Shown here piece by piece: positions 53,974 through 55,624 of a stretch of DNA of 55,624 nucleotides (the first letter of the stretch is position 1; the number at the start of each line of letters is the position of its first letter). The position numbers were made by a program, and so were the translations under genes. Where the stretch lies: the NCBI GenBank assembly GCA_003134045.1, contig PLAH01000140.1, forward strand, positions 817 to 56,440, read 5' to 3'. This stretch comes from Gammaproteobacteria bacterium. GTDB lineage: Bacteria > Pseudomonadota > Gammaproteobacteria > Steroidobacterales > Steroidobacteraceae. The notes beneath the pieces were generated by a model, which did no database searches, was not told where the DNA came from, and saw only the letters and a list, made by a program, of their open reading frames with translations.

Positions 53974-55613
53974 CTGCGGTGCGCCTGCGGCCACGTCGAG
54001 GCTATCGATGGCTGGCGGTTCGACCGACAGCGAAGCAGGGTGTCCCCAAGGCCGGTATTCAGCTGCGACCGTACGGCGCCAGTTTCATCGCTACAGCAAT
54101 TTGTTCGATTACTGGGTGGGCGCTCGCGCCCTGGATGGCGCTCGACAGTCTGGTCATGGTGTACCTGGTCGGCGTGGTCGTCGTTGCCGCGCGCTACGGT
54201 CGAGGGCCGTCGATCGTCGCGGCCGTCGCAAGCTCCGTCGCGTTCGACTTTTTCTTTACTCTTCCCTTCTTTTCGCTGCGCATCGCCGACCCGCGATTGG
54301 TGATTACGGTTGGCGTGATGTTGTTCGTGGGTCTCGTGATCAGCGAACTCACCTCAGCACTGCGCGAACGAGATCATGCCGCCGTCGAGCATGCGCGACG
54401 AGTTGCGGTGCTGTATTCGCTGACGCGGGACCTGGCCCGCGCAACCGACGATGCTCACATTTATCAGGCCGCGCGTCGCCATGTCGCGCGGGCAGTCGGA
54501 CGCGACGTGTTTTTCTTCAGGCCAACCGAGAGCGCTGCGCCGGTTCTCCTCGAAGTCGGCCACGGACATTTGGACTCCGATCCAACAGGCATCGAGATTG
54601 CCGAATGGGTATTCCACCATCAGCGCCGCGCGGGGACGGGTACGACGCACCACCCGGACGTTGAGGCCATCTATCTGCCGCTCGTGGCGGCGGATCGTGC
54701 GCTCGGCGTGATGATGGTTCGTCCGCGGGTGCCGGGAGCACGCCTTACGGCCCCGCAGACACGGTTTCTCGGACACTGCGCAGGACAGGTCGCCGGGGCG
54801 ATGGAAAGAGAACAGCTGGTTCGTGCAGCACACGCTTCCGAGCGCGCGGCACAGGAGGAGCAGCTGCGTAACTCGCTGTTAGCGTCGGTCTCCCACGATC
54901 TCCGGCAACCGCTGATGGTCATCGAAGGCGCGGCATCGAGTCTCCTCGAGGGGCTCGGTGCGCCTGCGAACCCGATTTATTGGGAGCGGGTCCAACTTCT
55001 GGTCGCTGAAGCCCGCCAGATGTCGGACACCGTGAACAAGATTCTCGATATGACTCGGCTCGAATCCACTCCCGTACAGCTCGATCGGCGGTGGTACCCT
55101 GTCGAGACCCTGGTACTGGGAGCGCTCAACCGGATTCGCGGCTGTCTTTCGGAGCATGTCGTCATGCCCGCCATGCCGAATGACCTGCTGTGGGTGTACG
55201 TAGATGCATTGGTGTTCGAAAAGCTGTTGACGAATCTGCTCGAGAACGCCGCAAAGTACAGCGAGGCGGGCAGCCACATCAGTATCTCGGCGGGCTGGTT
55301 CGGGAACGCCATTGAGATCCGGGTCACCGATGAAGGCTGTGGCTTGCCCCCCGGCGATACCGACGCCGTTTTTAGAAAATTCCACCGTGGCAAACATCGG
55401 AACGCAGTGCCCGGAATCGGCCTCGGCCTTTCGATCTGCCGGGCCATCGCCGCGTTGCACGGGGGCAATATCACGGCTCATCGTCGACCGACCGCCGGGG
55501 CGGAATTCGTGGTTAAGCTTCCGATTTTACCTGGCGCACCGGCCGCGCAGGCCGATTTCGAAGTTGCTGGTGTGTCGTGCCAAGAGATCGCACTGGAAGG
55601 CGTCAGAATGTAG
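53970..55613 (+). CDS. KdpD-like sensor histidine kinase without N-terminal KdpD domain
   Basis: 547 residues from GTG 53970. Four hydrophobic segments between residues ~35 and 125 (SFIATAICSITGWALAPWMA, VYLVGVVVVAARYG, LVITVGVMLFVGLVI) form the DUF4118 membrane domain of KdpD. A GAF-like domain follows (~145-290), then the phospho-acceptor His309 in SHDLRQPLMVIEGA, the N box NLLENAAKYS, G1 VTDEGCGLPPGD and G2 GIGLGLSICRAIAALHGG. KdpD normally carries ~370 further N-terminal residues with a KdpD sensor and USP-like ATP-binding domain; these are absent, so this is a truncated-type sensor. The C-terminal ~20 residues run over a sequence that on the other strand resembles a receiver domain (see 55597). 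It overlaps the regulator gene by four bases. Confidence 0.92.
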   Translation: MTAVRLRPRRGYRWLAVRPTAKQGVPKAGIQLRPYGASFIATAICSITGWALAPWMALDSLVMVYLVGVVVVAARYGRGPSIVAAVASSVAFDFFFTLPFFSLRIADPRLVITVGVMLFVGLVISELTSALRERDHAAVEHARRVAVLYSLTRDLARATDDAHIYQAARRHVARAVGRDVFFFRPTESAAPVLLEVGHGHLDSDPTGIEIAEWVFHHQRRAGTGTTHHPDVEAIYLPLVAADRALGVMMVRPRVPGARLTAPQTRFLGHCAGQVAGAMEREQLVRAAHASERAAQEEQLRNSLLASVSHDLRQPLMVIEGAASSLLEGLGAPANPIYWERVQLLVAEARQMSDTVNKILDMTRLESTPVQLDRRWYPVETLVLGALNRIRGCLSEHVVMPAMPNDLLWVYVDALVFEKLLTNLLENAAKYSEAGSHISISAGWFGNAIEIRVTDEGCGLPPGDTDAVFRKFHRGKHRNAVPGIGLGLSICRAIAALHGGNITAHRRPTAGAEFVVKLPILPGAPAAQADFEVAGVSCQEIALEGVRM

Positions 55614-55624
55614 TCATCTGCGCC
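55597..55624 (-). other. Echo of the atypical response-regulator motif at the window edge
   Basis: Read on the minus strand the last bases encode GADDYILTP, the same unusual form (no Lys) as in the degenerate regulator at 49218, whose DNA is about 25 of 28 bases identical here (compare 49590-49617). It lies across the 3' end of the histidine kinase gene in the opposite direction. It may be the edge of another regulator gene or remnant extending beyond the window; too short to be sure. Confidence 0.3.

Overview
The window looks like a GC-rich proteobacterial chromosome segment. Two TonB-dependent receptors, a DUF2946 protein, a TlpA thioredoxin, a UrcA-like leader and several PRC-barrel proteins point to Gammaproteobacteria (a Xanthomonadales or Steroidobacterales type soil organism would fit). 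That placement is inference from gene content only. No rRNA, tRNA, CRISPR array, transposase or integrase was seen.

Layout. 1-8.7 kb: sugar-phosphate and acetate metabolism (pgi running off the left edge and a truncated tal on the minus strand; then a small membrane protein, ackA, a stand-alone GH94 enzyme and pgm on the plus strand, mostly with 4-base overlaps). 8.8-14 kb: a plasma-membrane-type H+-ATPase, a PPK2 polyphosphate kinase and a glycoamylase-like protein. 14.4-20.7 kb: a VOC protein, two PRC-barrel proteins, a PduL-like acyltransferase, a BON protein, a slipin and a Crp/Fnr regulator. 21.6-26.3 kb: glycogen phosphorylase (frameshifted) and debranching enzyme. 26.5-29.8 kb: small stress and membrane genes with remnants of PPK2 and universal stress genes, and a third PRC-barrel protein. 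30-31.6 kb: the scar of a GltD-like/pyruvate:flavodoxin oxidoreductase operon. 32-36 kb: ppsA and eno. 36-42 kb: a minus-strand NAD(P)-type (group 3b-like) [NiFe] hydrogenase operon with an embedded cyclic-nucleotide-binding protein, a short hypA, a hypF fragment and a broken universal stress gene. 42-46.2 kb: a decayed TonB receptor, TlpA and outer-membrane barrel cluster. 47-55.6 kb: a CopC-like protein, a CPA1 antiporter, a diguanylate cyclase remnant, an atypical response regulator, a TonB receptor and a KdpDE-like two-component pair.

How it works together (inference). Glycogen -> glucose-1-P (GlgP/GlgX) -> glucose-6-P (Pgm) -> fructose-6-P (Pgi) -> PEP (Eno, PpsA) -> acetyl-P -> acetate + ATP (PduL-like, AckA), with the 3b hydrogenase as NAD(P)H valve and PPK2, the H+-ATPase, BON, USP and PRC proteins as energy and stress functions. 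This resembles low-oxygen/dormancy gene islands such as the low-oxygen-activated locus of Burkholderia cenocepacia. The striking feature is erosion: at least ten genes are truncated, frameshifted or fused, including pyruvate oxidation (nifJ), tal, glgP, hypF, universal stress proteins, PPK2 and Crp copies. Single-base frameshifts could be sequencing errors; the larger deletions and fusions are not easily explained that way.
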